Source of the DNA: a virus
DNA: 64,000 nucleotides
IMG/VR virus record: IMGVR_UViG_3300032665_001045
Coordinates: 1-64,000 of that record
Reading direction: 5' to 3' (one strand)
Part shown: one piece after another, positions 37,787 to 46,772 of the stretch
Layout of the letters: each line of letters begins with the position of its first letter
Position numbering within the stretch: position 1 is the first letter of the stretch
Notes under the pieces: model-generated
What the model saw: the letters and a program-made list of their open reading frames with translations, nothing else
What the model was told of the DNA's origin: nothing
Databases searched by the model: none
Position numbers and translations under genes: made by a program

Positions 37787-39243
37787 TATAGGAATCCTCC
37801 GTAACCATTTGTTTTGTCTTGTAACAATTGACCTGCGGCAAATTTGTTAAGATCAAATCTATCATGTAGATTTTTACGACTGTACACTGGTTTTAACGTA
37901 ATTGAAATGGTGCTACTTGTTGGTACTCTTGTTTTAGAAGTTATCTGTGTTGCAGTTGTTCCGGATGGCGTTGATGTAGAACCCGATGTATTAGTTGCAA
38001 AATTTGGAGCAACTTGGCCTGCGTAAGCAGTTGTACCAAAAGGTGAAGTTGCTACAGTCGATCCTGAACTACTGGTTCCACTTGCACTGATAGAACTCGT
38101 TGACAACAGAGTTGATGTTATAGGTATTTCTATATAATCAACATCAGGTGATAAGGTATGAGAAAAACTACTAATTACGCAAGGCACATGTGGAAAGTAA
38201 TGATCACCGTAACCATCTAAAAATACTACAGGGGGCGGATTACCTACGTTTGTTCCACTACCAAAAAACATTTTAGTAGAACTTCTAAAGAAATAAATTG
38301 CTGCCATTAGATACTGACCTTCGTCGATACTTTGTACAGTAAAATCTCCGCTGATAGTTATATCACTAACTTCACTGTTTTGATAAAATTGTTGCGGATA
38401 GTTGCTATGTGTCGGATTTGTTCCAGAGTAGCTTGCCGCATGTGTAACTGTGATACTAGGAGTATAAGGAAAAATTACACCGTTTGTTTTCTTTAACGGC
38501 ATCATTAAAGAATTTGATCCACTAGGATCATTATAGAATATAGTAGCTTTGTCTGCTAGACTAATGCGTATACGCCAATCAGATGCCATAGCAGTGGTGC
38601 CATTACTTGTTTGTGTTTGATAAGATACACTAGGAGATGCGGCTGGCGCACTTGCCGATCCGCCTGCGTTAATACCTGCTGCTGCTAATCGTTGATTTGT
38701 CGGATCAGTCAATCCCTGTACTGATGGGTCATATCCGCCGCCGCTTGATTCTGTTTGATCACCATAATATCCGCCAGCAAAACTTGGTGCACCTGTATTA
38801 TCCTGTGATACTGCTGGTGCACCACCGATACTATTAGCTTCATTACCATAACTAGGATTATCAGGATCGTAACCGCCTCCTGTACTACCAATGGCATTAG
38901 GATCATACCCACCAATTACTGAGAAATCAGGTGCAGGTGCTTCGGTGTAACTATTAGTTGCTGTAGTATCTGCAGGGGTTCCGCTACTATCAGTTGCTAC
39001 ATATCCGGTAGAAGTGTTGTACGATCCACCATTTTCTGAAATTGGGCCATTAACTGCGGCCGCAGGAACATTAGTGTATGAACCAGTAGTTGCTACGCTA
39101 TTGAAAAAAGCATCCGATGCAGCATTATCAGCTTGCCACTGTTGTTGATCTGCTGTTGATAGTGAACCGTATTCAACCAATTCCCCAGTGGTTGGATCCT
39201 GCACTAACGTGTGTGCTGTCATGTGGTCGGTTAAGTAACTCAT
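37786..39243 (-). CDS. 48: Baseplate tail-tube initiator/cap protein (gp48/gp54-like)
   Basis: This 485-residue protein has a long, flexible Gly/Ser/Asn/Tyr-rich N-terminal part (about 1-205) and an ordered C-terminal half. That half starts DWRIRISLADKATIFYNDPSG and contains PLKKTNGVIFPYTPSITVTH and SDITISGDFTVQS. This is the pattern of the tail-tube initiation proteins that link hub and tube in T4-like phages; I cannot separate gp48 from gp54 by sequence alone. It is the first gene of the late baseplate operon, with a perfect TATAAATA box 23 nt upstream. Confidence 0.75.
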   Translation of the reverse strand: MSYLTDHMTAHTLVQDPTTGELVEYGSLSTADQQQWQADNAASDAFFNSVATTGSYTNVPAAAVNGPISENGGSYNTSTGYVATDSSGTPADTTATNSYTEAPAPDFSVIGGYDPNAIGSTGGGYDPDNPSYGNEANSIGGAPAVSQDNTGAPSFAGGYYGDQTESSGGGYDPSVQGLTDPTNQRLAAAGINAGGSASAPAASPSVSYQTQTSNGTTAMASDWRIRISLADKATIFYNDPSGSNSLMMPLKKTNGVIFPYTPSITVTHAASYSGTNPTHSNYPQQFYQNSEVSDITISGDFTVQSIDEGQYLMAAIYFFRSSTKMFFGSGTNVGNPPPVVFLDGYGDHYFPHVPCVISSFSHTLSPDVDYIEIPITSTLLSTSSISASGTSSSGSTVATSPFGTTAYAGQVAPNFATNTSGSTSTPSGTTATQITSKTRVPTSSTISITLKPVYSRKNLHDRFDLNKFAAGQLLQDKTNGYGGFL

Positions 39244-39255
39244 TCATAAAACCTC

Positions 39256-39284
39256 TTGTATAGTGTATTTATAGGCTATATAAT
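39256..39284 (+). promoter_or_regulatory. Sigma70-type promoter of the gp55-gp47-gp46 operon
   Basis: TTGTAT (39256-39261), 17-nt spacer and perfect TATAAT (39279-39284), with a start expected near 39291, 22 nt before the gp55 ATG. It overlaps the divergent late promoter box at 39266-39273. Confidence 0.55.
39266..39273 (-). promoter_or_regulatory. Late (gp55-type) promoter, perfect TATAAATA
   Basis: An exact match to the T4 late -10 box on the minus strand, 23 nt before the first gene of the baseplate operon. Confidence 0.75.
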
Positions 39285-39312
39285 AGTAGTAGTTAAAAGG
39301 AAACCTCCACCA

Positions 39313-40188
39313 ATGAGAAAGGTAAATTATCTAAATAATAAAGATATTTTAAAAGAAATTCACAAAAGTAAGTTAAATTATTGTAGTTTTATAGATCCAA
39401 GTGTTACCAGTTACGATACTATCGTTACTAATGTTTCATCAATTACTAAAAAGAATGTCACTGAAGCACGTAGATTGCGGGCCGAGCGCCTGGCTAAAGA
39501 AGCACAAGATGCAGAGTTAGCATTAGGCAACAAACGTAAATTAGATGAGTTTGCTATTCCTGTAGAAAATATCCCAGTTACAGATGTAGTGTTTCGTGTT
39601 ATGACATGGGACCATATACCAATCGACGACGCTAAACAAAAGAAAGCAGATGCCAAAGCCCAGGAAGAATGGGACGAAGATAACTTCGAAACAGAATACG
39701 ACGAACCCGTTGTAGTCAAAGGTGCTACCAAGTATGTTAAGGTTAATTTTCCTCCTTTCCAACATTTCCGTGTTAATGAAGACTATCAACCTTACGTAGT
39801 GGGCAAGAGTCACTGGACTAATGGCCTAAATCCAGGTGAGTTTAGTAAAGATCATGGCCAGATGACACCTAAATTGGCACACATGTTTGTTAAATTATGT
39901 GAACGCTATGCTACTAGATCTAATTGGCGAGGTTATACATATAACGATGAGATGCGTAGCCAAGCATTGCTACAGTTAAGTCAAATTGGTCTACAGTTTG
40001 ACGAAAGCAAAAGTCAAAATCCATTTGCCTACTACACAGCGGCAATTACCAATAGCTTTACACGTGTTTTAAACATTGAAAAGCGTAATCAAAACATTCG
40101 CGATGATATACTTGAACTTAATAATTATACCCCCTCATACACACGCCAAGGAGACTGGGGTGGTGGTGGCTGGGGAGCAGACGAGTAA
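39313..40188 (+). CDS. 55: Late-transcription sigma factor gp55
   Basis: The protein is 291 residues from ATG 39313, which has AAAAGGAAACC upstream; an ORF opening at 39256 lacks such a site. The C-terminal region (FVKLCERYATRSNWRGYT, DEMRSQALLQLSQIGLQFDE, PFAYYTAAITNSFTRVLN) is the region-2-like core of T4 gp55. That core binds RNA polymerase and recognises TATAAATA. It is longer than T4 gp55 (185 aa) because of an added charged N-terminal region. It heads the operon with the gp47/gp46 nuclease genes, from a sigma70-type promoter, as expected for an early/middle regulator of the late genes. Confidence 0.92.
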   Translation: MRKVNYLNNKDILKEIHKSKLNYCSFIDPSVTSYDTIVTNVSSITKKNVTEARRLRAERLAKEAQDAELALGNKRKLDEFAIPVENIPVTDVVFRVMTWDHIPIDDAKQKKADAKAQEEWDEDNFETEYDEPVVVKGATKYVKVNFPPFQHFRVNEDYQPYVVGKSHWTNGLNPGEFSKDHGQMTPKLAHMFVKLCERYATRSNWRGYTYNDEMRSQALLQLSQIGLQFDESKSQNPFAYYTAAITNSFTRVLNIEKRNQNIRDDILELNNYTPSYTRQGDWGGGGWGADE

Positions 40189-40922
40189 TGAATATATTAG
40201 TTGTAGGCTGTTCGTTTTCTGATAGTAGTGGATTTACTGAACCTACTGGTAAGGTATGGCACCATCACATACCTAAAACCCACAATGTAACAAATTTATC
40301 AATTGGAGGATGCAGCAATTATAAGATATTTGTTAAGGCGTGCACCGAGTTATTAGTTAATCTTAACTACGACTTAATTGTAATACAATGGACTTCTCTA
40401 TATAGACTAAGTTTAAATAAAGGATTAACAATATATGAAAATTTTGTACATTTAACGTTAAATAGCCCTACAGCAGACTATGATAAGTTTTACGATATAT
40501 GGCAGAAAAATTTTATTCATCCTAGGATTGCGTTATCTGAGTTTTTAACATTAATCTCAGCAATGGCTGACTTTTTAACAATACGTAAGTTAAACTATGT
40601 CTTTATCAAAGGTAGCGAAAACTTTTTAAATAGTTTAACCTACCCAGTCTGGCATCAAAGCGATGATGATTTTTTAGATATAGTGTTACATCGATCAGAG
40701 TTACCTGACTGGGAGATTGATACTTATTATAAACCATTGCGAGATCAATATGATGCTATGTCTAAACTAACGTCTGCTAGATGGGTTAATTTAGATCAGC
40801 AAGATTGGTTTTCTAATATGGTTGATCTAGCCGATGACAAAAAACATGGCGGGGTTTTAGCAAATAAAATGTACTATGATCAATTTAATAATTTTATCAA
40901 AACAATTGGAATTAATCTCTAA
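40188..40922 (+). CDS. SGNH/GDSL-type hydrolase-like protein
   Basis: This 244-residue protein begins NILVVGCSFSDSSGF, where GCSFSD (7-12) corresponds to the catalytic-serine block of SGNH esterases. GGCSNY near 40-45 could supply the Gly block, and DDKKHGGVLANKMYYDQ near the C-terminus the final His block. The family hydrolyses esters such as acetyl groups on sugars. A block-IV Asn/Gly is not obvious, so it may be a degenerate member. The start overlaps the gp55 stop (TAATG). Confidence 0.6.
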   Translation: MNILVVGCSFSDSSGFTEPTGKVWHHHIPKTHNVTNLSIGGCSNYKIFVKACTELLVNLNYDLIVIQWTSLYRLSLNKGLTIYENFVHLTLNSPTADYDKFYDIWQKNFIHPRIALSEFLTLISAMADFLTIRKLNYVFIKGSENFLNSLTYPVWHQSDDDFLDIVLHRSELPDWEIDTYYKPLRDQYDAMSKLTSARWVNLDQQDWFSNMVDLADDKKHGGVLANKMYYDQFNNFIKTIGINL

Positions 40923-40940
40923 TTAACATATACTAAACTT

Positions 40941-41957
40941 ATGGCAAATTTATTTAAAAAAGCAGCCGTGCTTACGGATATTCATTTTGGTCTAAAGTCT
41001 AACAGTCAACAACACAACGACGATTGTTTAAATTTTGTCAAGTGGTTCATTAGCAAAGCAAAAGCAGAAGGATGTGATACTTGCTTTATGCTAGGTGACT
41101 GGCACAACAACCGTGCGGCTATTAATATCGTTACCTTAAACTACAGCCTAACAGCACTAGAACTGTTAGGTAAAGCCTTTGACCGTGTTATCTTTATTCC
41201 AGGCAATCATGACTTATATTATCGCGACAAGCGTGATATACAATCAGCTGAGTGGGCTAGACACATTCCGAATATTGAAATTGTCAACGATTTCTACAGT
41301 GAAGGTGATGTTGCTATTGTTCCTTGGTTAGTAGGCGATGACCACAAAAAGATTCCTAAGATCAATGCCAAGTATATGTTTGGCCACTTTGAATTGCCGC
41401 ACTTTTTTATGAATGCTATGGTACAGATGCCAGAGCATGGTGAACTACGTGGTGAACACTTTGGCCACATCGACCATATGTTTAGTGGACACTTTCACAA
41501 ACGTCAAACCAGCAAGAACATTACCTATATCGGCAATGCTTTCCCGCATAACTACGCCGATGCCGGCGATGATGAACGTGGTATGATGATACTTGCCTGG
41601 GGAGAAGAACCTGTGTTCAAAGCATGGCCAGGGCAGCCTAAGTATCGTGTGTATAGTCTTAGTGATGTACTACGTACACCAGAAACGCTATTGTTAGCCG
41701 ATATGCACTGTCGAGTTAATATAGATGTTGATATTACCTACGAAGAAGCTACATTTATTAAAGAAACATTTGTTGGCACCTACAATCTGCGCGAACTTAC
41801 ACTAATTCCTGTTAAGAGTATGGATATTGGACAAGACATTGTTCTAGGCAACATTCAATTTGAAAGCATTGATACTATTGTTACCAACCAATTAACCAAC
41901 ATCAACAGCGAACATTACGATCCCAATCTACTACTTGATATCTACAGACACCTATAA
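40941..41957 (+). CDS. 47: Recombination nuclease subunit gp47 (SbcD/Mre11-like)
   Basis: The 338 residues have all metallophosphoesterase motifs: DIH (13-15), GDWH (52-55), GNHD (88-91), GHFELPH near 140 and GHFHKR near 190. gp47 with gp46 forms the Mre11/Rad50-type complex that resects DNA ends for recombination-dependent replication. The length matches T4 gp47 (339 aa). It lies directly before gp46 with a 3-nt gap. Confidence 0.95.
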   Translation: MANLFKKAAVLTDIHFGLKSNSQQHNDDCLNFVKWFISKAKAEGCDTCFMLGDWHNNRAAINIVTLNYSLTALELLGKAFDRVIFIPGNHDLYYRDKRDIQSAEWARHIPNIEIVNDFYSEGDVAIVPWLVGDDHKKIPKINAKYMFGHFELPHFFMNAMVQMPEHGELRGEHFGHIDHMFSGHFHKRQTSKNITYIGNAFPHNYADAGDDERGMMILAWGEEPVFKAWPGQPKYRVYSLSDVLRTPETLLLADMHCRVNIDVDITYEEATFIKETFVGTYNLRELTLIPVKSMDIGQDIVLGNIQFESIDTIVTNQLTNINSEHYDPNLLLDIYRHL

Positions 41958-41960
41958 CCT

Positions 41961-43733
41961 ATGTTTAGAATAAAAAATCTTACAGTAAGAAACTTCATGA
42001 GTGTAGGCAATGCTACACAGGCCGTTGAGTTTGACCGTAGAGACTTAACCTTAGTCCTAGGTGAAAACATTGACTTGGGCGGAGATGACAGTGGCGCACG
42101 TAATGGTACAGGTAAAACTACTATTATCAATGCATTAAGCTATGCTCTATACGGTACAGCACTTACTAATATTAAGAAAGATAACTTAATCAACAAAACT
42201 AACGCTAAAGGCATGTTAGTTACTATTGACTTTGAAGTTAATGGCGAAAGCTATCGTATTGAACGTGGACGTAAGCACAATGTACTTAAATTTTACATTG
42301 GTGATGTAGAACGTGAAAGTAAAGATGATAACAGTCAAGGTGACAGTAGAGAAACCCAGCAAGAAATCGAACGCTTGCTAGGCATGAGCCATGACATGTT
42401 TAAACATGTTGTAGCATTAAACACCTACACTGAACCGTTCTTAAGTCTTAAAGCCAACGATCAACGTACTATTATTGAGCAGTTACTTGGTATTACGTTG
42501 TTAAGTGAAAAAGCAGATTCTCTTAAAGAGCAGGGTAAAGCTACTAAGGACGCAATACAGCAAGAAGAGTTCAATATTAAAGCGATTACTGATGCTAATA
42601 AACGTATCGAAGAGCAAATTGAGAGTCTAAAACGTCGACAAACCTTGTGGACTACTAAACACACAGAAGATATCAGTAGATTGCAGACTTCTATCGACGA
42701 TTTGCAAAAATTAGATATTGATGCAGAAATACAAGCACACAAAGACCTAACTGCGTACAATCAAAAACGTAGAGACCTTGCTGATTTAAACACAGCGTTA
42801 CAGCGTGCCAGCAGTGATATGGATCGCGAACAAAAAACTGTTACAAAACTAGATAAAGAAATTGCTGACCTAAACAATCACAAATGCTATGCCTGCGGAC
42901 AAGACATGCACGACAGCAAGCACGAAGAAGTATTATTAAGCAAGGCTAATGCGTTACAAGAAGCGTTAACTGCATATACCACAGCAGAGCAATTACTATT
43001 AGAGCTAGGCAATGCTAAGTCAGCATTAGGTGTATTAGGTCAACAGCCTAAAGTTTACTATGATAAAGAAGAGGATGCTATCCATCATCGTAGCACTGTG
43101 GCTAATTTACAAACACAATTAGTCAGCAAAACTGCAGAAACTGATCCTTATAGTGAACAGATCGAGGAAATGAAGACCACTGCCTTAGCTGAAATTGATT
43201 ATACAGTAATGAATGAACTAATGCGTGTCAAAGAACACCAAGAATTCTTACTAAAACTATTAACAAACAAAGATTCGTTTATACGTAAACGTATCATTGA
43301 CCAGAACTTAAGCTACTTAAATGCCCGATTGAGTTATTATTTAGATAAGATTGGCCTACCGCACACTGTTAAGTTCCAAAATGACCTAAGTGTGCAAATT
43401 GAAGAACTAGGTAGAGAGTTAGATTTTGATAACCTAAGCCGTGGTGAGCGTAATAGACTTATCCTTAGCCTGTCATGGGCATTCCGTGATGTGTGGGAAA
43501 GTCTATATCAACCGATTAACTTATTGTTTATTGATGAGCTTGTTGATTCGGGCATGGATACTTCAGGTGTAGAAAATGCACTGGCTATCCTTAAGAAAAT
43601 GACCAGAGAGAATAACAAAAGTATTTGGTTAGTATCGCATAAAGATGAATTAGCAGGTCGTGTAAACAATATTTTAACAGTAGTTAAAGAAAATGGGTTC
43701 ACAACATATAACAATGATGTCGATGTTACCTAA
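41961..43733 (+). CDS. 46: Recombination nuclease ATPase gp46 (SbcC/Rad50-like)
   Basis: The 590-residue protein has the Walker A motif GARNGTGKTT (45-54), a coiled-coil middle with the zinc hook CYACG near 310, the ABC signature LSRGERNRL near 492 and Walker B LLFIDEL near 521. It pairs with gp47 in DNA end resection. The length is close to T4 gp46 (560 aa). The downstream radical-SAM gene begins inside its last codons. Confidence 0.95.
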   Translation: MFRIKNLTVRNFMSVGNATQAVEFDRRDLTLVLGENIDLGGDDSGARNGTGKTTIINALSYALYGTALTNIKKDNLINKTNAKGMLVTIDFEVNGESYRIERGRKHNVLKFYIGDVERESKDDNSQGDSRETQQEIERLLGMSHDMFKHVVALNTYTEPFLSLKANDQRTIIEQLLGITLLSEKADSLKEQGKATKDAIQQEEFNIKAITDANKRIEEQIESLKRRQTLWTTKHTEDISRLQTSIDDLQKLDIDAEIQAHKDLTAYNQKRRDLADLNTALQRASSDMDREQKTVTKLDKEIADLNNHKCYACGQDMHDSKHEEVLLSKANALQEALTAYTTAEQLLLELGNAKSALGVLGQQPKVYYDKEEDAIHHRSTVANLQTQLVSKTAETDPYSEQIEEMKTTALAEIDYTVMNELMRVKEHQEFLLKLLTNKDSFIRKRIIDQNLSYLNARLSYYLDKIGLPHTVKFQNDLSVQIEELGRELDFDNLSRGERNRLILSLSWAFRDVWESLYQPINLLFIDELVDSGMDTSGVENALAILKKMTRENNKSIWLVSHKDELAGRVNNILTVVKENGFTTYNNDVDVT

Positions 43734-44583
43734 AATATTACATCTAGAACCTACAGATGCTTGTAATGCAGCGTGTCCGCAATGTAGCAGAGAAACTGAT
43801 CCTACATTTGATAAGTCTGTGCTACACCATTTAACTGTAGATAATATAGCAGATGCTATTTCAGAAGATACCATCAAAGCATTAGACAAGATGTATATGT
43901 GTGGAAATTATGGTGATCCTGCTGCAGGCAAGCACACCTTAGAAATTTATAGATATTTTCGTAAATTAAACCCCGCAATAACATTGGGTATGAATACCAA
44001 TGGAGGTCTACGGTCTACTGCTTGGTGGAGTTCTTTAGGTGCAATGTTATCTTATCAGAAAGATTATGTAATTTTTAGTATCGACGGATTAAACGATACC
44101 AATCACATATACAGAGTAAATGTTGGTTGGGATAAGGTTATAGAAAATGCGCAGGCATTTATAGCCGCAGGTGGTAGAGCGCACTGGGAGATGCTGGTAT
44201 TCAAACACAACCAACATCAGGTAGATCAAGCACAAACATTAGCAAAAGAATTAGGATTTAAATGGTTTCGAGCTAAAGTTAGTCGTCGGCATACTAATCA
44301 CCCTATATCTTTTTTAAATCCCCCTACCGGATGGAAAAATCCTAGTGTAAATATCGGAACTATTGATTGTGTTGCTCTTAAAGAACAAAGTCTATATATT
44401 TCTACCAAGGGTATAGTGTATCCGTGTTGCTGGTTGGGCAATACTAATTATACTTTAGATACTTTTAATAGTATACAGCAATCTTGGGCCGCTACTCCCA
44501 ATATTATCTGTAAACAAACTTGTACAAAAAATGCAACAGGTACAAGTTACTCAAACCAATGGCAACGTGAGGTCGAATTTTGA
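43693..44583 (+). CDS. Radical-SAM protein (cluster motif at N-terminus)
   Basis: This 296-residue protein has AdoMet-cluster motif CNAACPQC at 24-31 and an auxiliary-cluster-like C-terminus (YPCCWLG, then CKQTC). It thus has the normal core-then-SPASM order, unlike the left-hand operon. A GNYGDP motif replaces the usual GGEP. The start is uncertain: ATG 43693 lies within gp46, with ATGs at 43714, 43717 and 43723 also in frame. It is coupled to the following paralogue (TTGA overlap). The substrate is unknown. Confidence 0.85.
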   Translation: MGSQHITMMSMLPKILHLEPTDACNAACPQCSRETDPTFDKSVLHHLTVDNIADAISEDTIKALDKMYMCGNYGDPAAGKHTLEIYRYFRKLNPAITLGMNTNGGLRSTAWWSSLGAMLSYQKDYVIFSIDGLNDTNHIYRVNVGWDKVIENAQAFIAAGGRAHWEMLVFKHNQHQVDQAQTLAKELGFKWFRAKVSRRHTNHPISFLNPPTGWKNPSVNIGTIDCVALKEQSLYISTKGIVYPCCWLGNTNYTLDTFNSIQQSWAATPNIICKQTCTKNATGTSYSNQWQREVEF

Positions 44584-45596
44584 AATTAGCAACGTGGCAT
44601 TGGCATATCGAAATATCCAGTAAGTGTACATTAAAATGTCCGCGCTGTGCTCGCACAGAAGTTCCCGACACCTTAGTAAACACAGAATTAAGTTTAAATT
44701 TCTTTAAGAAGAATTTTACTCCAGAATTTATACAAGACAACGTAGAAAAGATTACGTTTTGTGGCGACGATGGTGATCCTATATATGCACATAGCTTAAT
44801 AGACGTGATCGAATATATTAAAAGTGTTAAACCAGTGAAATTTGTTATTGTTACCAACGGTAGCTATAAAAATGTTGACTGGTGGGCTAGACTAGGGCAA
44901 GCATTAGATCATAATGATCATATTCACTTTAGTTTGGATGGATGGGATCAAGGCAGTAACGAACAATATCGTATAAACAGCAATTGGTCGAGTATCATTC
45001 AAGGCGTTACTACCTTACGCAATAGCAGTCATGTTTATATGACCTGGGATGCTATTGCATTTAAATTTAACGAAGATAAATTAGATGATATGAAATTGTT
45101 GGCCAAAGAACTAGGGTTTGATCAATTTCAGTTGACGTTAAGTACAAAGTTTAATAAAGTATATAGTATATACCCAGAAAGCGACCAATTACAGCCCAAG
45201 GATAACTTAATTAGTACTAACTACAGATTCCAACGGATTTTTACACAATTCAATGAACGTAAAGAAAGTACAGTAGGTGCAAAAACTAATTTAAGATTAT
45301 ATAACCAAGCAGAAACGTTTGGCGAAGTAACTCCGTTATGTGGAATCGGTAATAAGGGTTTGTTTATCAACAGTCAAGGACATTTATTTCCTTGTTGTTG
45401 GGTAGCAAATAGATATTCACATAACAACGAGTGGTTAGATGTAAGTAAGAACCAGTTTGATCTGAATCAAAGATCATTAAATGAGGTCCTAAATGACCAG
45501 TATTGGAGCGAAGAGTTTGAAATTTTCTCCAGGACCGAATGTAGGACTAAATGTAATATATCAGTGGTAAATCAGCAGTACGCAACAGAATGGTAA
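44580..45596 (+). CDS. Radical-SAM protein (second of a pair)
   Basis: The 338 residues start with TTG at 44580, overlapping the TGA of the previous gene. Cluster motif CTLKCPRC at 16-23, CGDDGDP instead of GGEP near 60, and a C-terminal SPASM-like set (PLCGIGNKG, FPCCWV, then CRTKC). It is a paralogue of the preceding gene: both have the NVDWW/TAWWSSLG and FSxDG segments. The pair is transcribed with the gp46/gp47 nuclease genes. Confidence 0.85.
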   Translation: MKLATWHWHIEISSKCTLKCPRCARTEVPDTLVNTELSLNFFKKNFTPEFIQDNVEKITFCGDDGDPIYAHSLIDVIEYIKSVKPVKFVIVTNGSYKNVDWWARLGQALDHNDHIHFSLDGWDQGSNEQYRINSNWSSIIQGVTTLRNSSHVYMTWDAIAFKFNEDKLDDMKLLAKELGFDQFQLTLSTKFNKVYSIYPESDQLQPKDNLISTNYRFQRIFTQFNERKESTVGAKTNLRLYNQAETFGEVTPLCGIGNKGLFINSQGHLFPCCWVANRYSHNNEWLDVSKNQFDLNQRSLNEVLNDQYWSEEFEIFSRTECRTKCNISVVNQQYATEW

Positions 45597-45616
45597 TTTC
45601 ACAAGGAGAAGTAAAA

Positions 45617-45808
45617 ATGGCAACAAATCATGAACAAATCGTAGCAGCATATGAAGCATACTTAACAGAACATGCTAAATTTGAAGAAAAAGGTGTAGCA
45701 GCGGCAGGAACACGTGCTCGTGGTGCATTAGGCGACCTAGGTAAACTAACCAAAGCTCGTCGTGCAGAAATTCAAGAGAAGAAAAACGCAGCTAAAGCCG
45801 CTAAATAA
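45617..45808 (+). CDS. Small Hc1/histone-H1-like basic protein, 63 aa
   Basis: ATG 45617 is chosen because AAGGAG lies 8 nt upstream; an earlier in-frame ATG at 45590 has no such site. The sequence is helical, Ala/Lys/Glu-rich and basic at its end (AAGTRARGALGDLGKLTKAR, then KKNAAKAAK). It has the AAGTRAR...L..L.KL pattern of bacterial and chlamydial histone-H1-like proteins. A nucleoid-binding or DNA-packing role is inferred from this. Confidence 0.6.
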   Translation: MATNHEQIVAAYEAYLTEHAKFEEKGVAAAGTRARGALGDLGKLTKARRAEIQEKKNAAKAAK

Positions 45809-45811
45809 CTT

Positions 45812-46249
45812 ATGGCATCATACGATTATCCTTGGATTTATAACGGTGTAGCATTTGAATCCGAGGATATCGGCACTTATTATGGTTTTATCTACAGAAT
45901 TACAAATAATATAAATGGTCACGATTATGTTGGCCGCAAATATTTTACCACAATCAAAAAGAGACCACCTCTAAAAGGCAAGAAAAACAAACGTCGTGAA
46001 GTTGTAGAAACAGATTGGAAGACCTACTGGGGATCTAGTCCGAGACTGCAAGCAGACATCGACACACATGGCAAAGAAAACTTTACTCGCGAAATAATTC
46101 ACTTATGTGCAAGTAGGGGCGAAACAAATTATCTAGAGGCATACTATCAATTTAAAGAAAATGTGCTGTTACGAGAAGACAATTATAATGGCATTATCCA
46201 AATCAAACTTGGCAAAAATTCAGTAAAAGATTTAGTAATAAAGAAGTAA
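45812..46249 (+). CDS. GIY-YIG endonuclease (SegE-like)
   Basis: The 145 residues carry GFIY (25-28) and YVG (39-41) as the two halves of the GIY-YIG motif, then R43 and a conserved Glu in NYLEAYYQF. These are the active-site residues of the nuclease family that includes T4 Seg homing enzymes. There is no separate DNA-binding domain. It is not inside another gene, so it is free-standing. It lies 3 nt after the Hc1-like gene and just before the structured noncoding stretch. Confidence 0.85.
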   Translation: MASYDYPWIYNGVAFESEDIGTYYGFIYRITNNINGHDYVGRKYFTTIKKRPPLKGKKNKRREVVETDWKTYWGSSPRLQADIDTHGKENFTREIIHLCASRGETNYLEAYYQFKENVLLREDNYNGIIQIKLGKNSVKDLVIKK

Positions 46250-46254
46250 ATTAG

Positions 46255-46715
46255 CCGCAATTGCAGTTTAAAACTGTATCTAGAGGAGATAGCGCTCGCG
46301 TAATGGCCGCGCTTGGAACGTGTAGAGTAGACTACACACTGGATGGCACCGACGATCAATTAGGCTTAAACGCCGAATGATGTGGGCTCTGAGAAAAAGA
46401 TACAACCCACGTGACTACTATAGTTGGCTAACTACGGCTATAGAGCATCCGTCAGAAGAAGCAAGAGTAGGGGGTACCGGCTGACCGCCTCCGTGTTAAT
46501 GATAACAATCTCTTTTAGTTAGTTTGACTGTCGACTCAGATGAAGCGATCGGTTTGTACTTTGCCTCGGATAGGTGAAGTATGACCAAATCTAGATGAAT
46601 ACGTAAAGAACAAACAATAGTTCAAATTAACTAATTTAATTAGATTAGAAGAAAAAGAAATGCATTGAGCGATAGCGATAATGCAGATGTCGCAAGACAT
46701 CTTAAACAAGTAGTC
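46255..46715 (+). ncRNA. Candidate large structured RNA in a 523-nt gene-free stretch
   Basis: No frame of useful length lies between 46250 and 46772, and the DNA is visibly more GC-rich than its flanks. It contains many perfect hairpins: AGCGC/GCGCT (46291/46309), GTGTAG/CTACAC (46320/46332), a 7-bp stem 46380-46386/46406-46412 (one G-T), CTATAG/CTATAG (46418/46438) with TAGTT/AACTA inside, GTCAG/CTGAC (46451/46481), TGTTA/TAACA (46494/46503), CTAAT/ATTAG (46631/46639), TGCATT/AATGCA (46661/46680) and AGATGTC-GCAA-GACATCT (46685-46702), a 7-bp stem with a GNRA loop. The GNRA loop favours the plus strand. I cannot assign a known class; ends and strand are estimates. Confidence 0.6.
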
Positions 46716-46720
46716 AATAA

Positions 46721-46747
46721 AAAAGACTATACGAATATAGCCTTTAA
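46721..46747 (-). terminator. Terminator of the gp26/gp51 operon
   Basis: The minus strand reads AAAGGCTATA-TTCG-TATAGTCTTT (one mismatch, stable UUCG loop) followed by a T run. It lies 26 nt after the gp51-like stop. The plus-strand version could also end the candidate RNA but has a poorer T run. Confidence 0.75.
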
Positions 46748-46772
46748 TATGTACTTTAAGGATAAATATGAC

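Noticed and set aside
46250-46772. Group I intron or tmRNA
   Set aside because: The flanks are two convergent complete genes, not split exons. I see no clear P7/R-S core, no tRNA-like ends and no tag-peptide frame.
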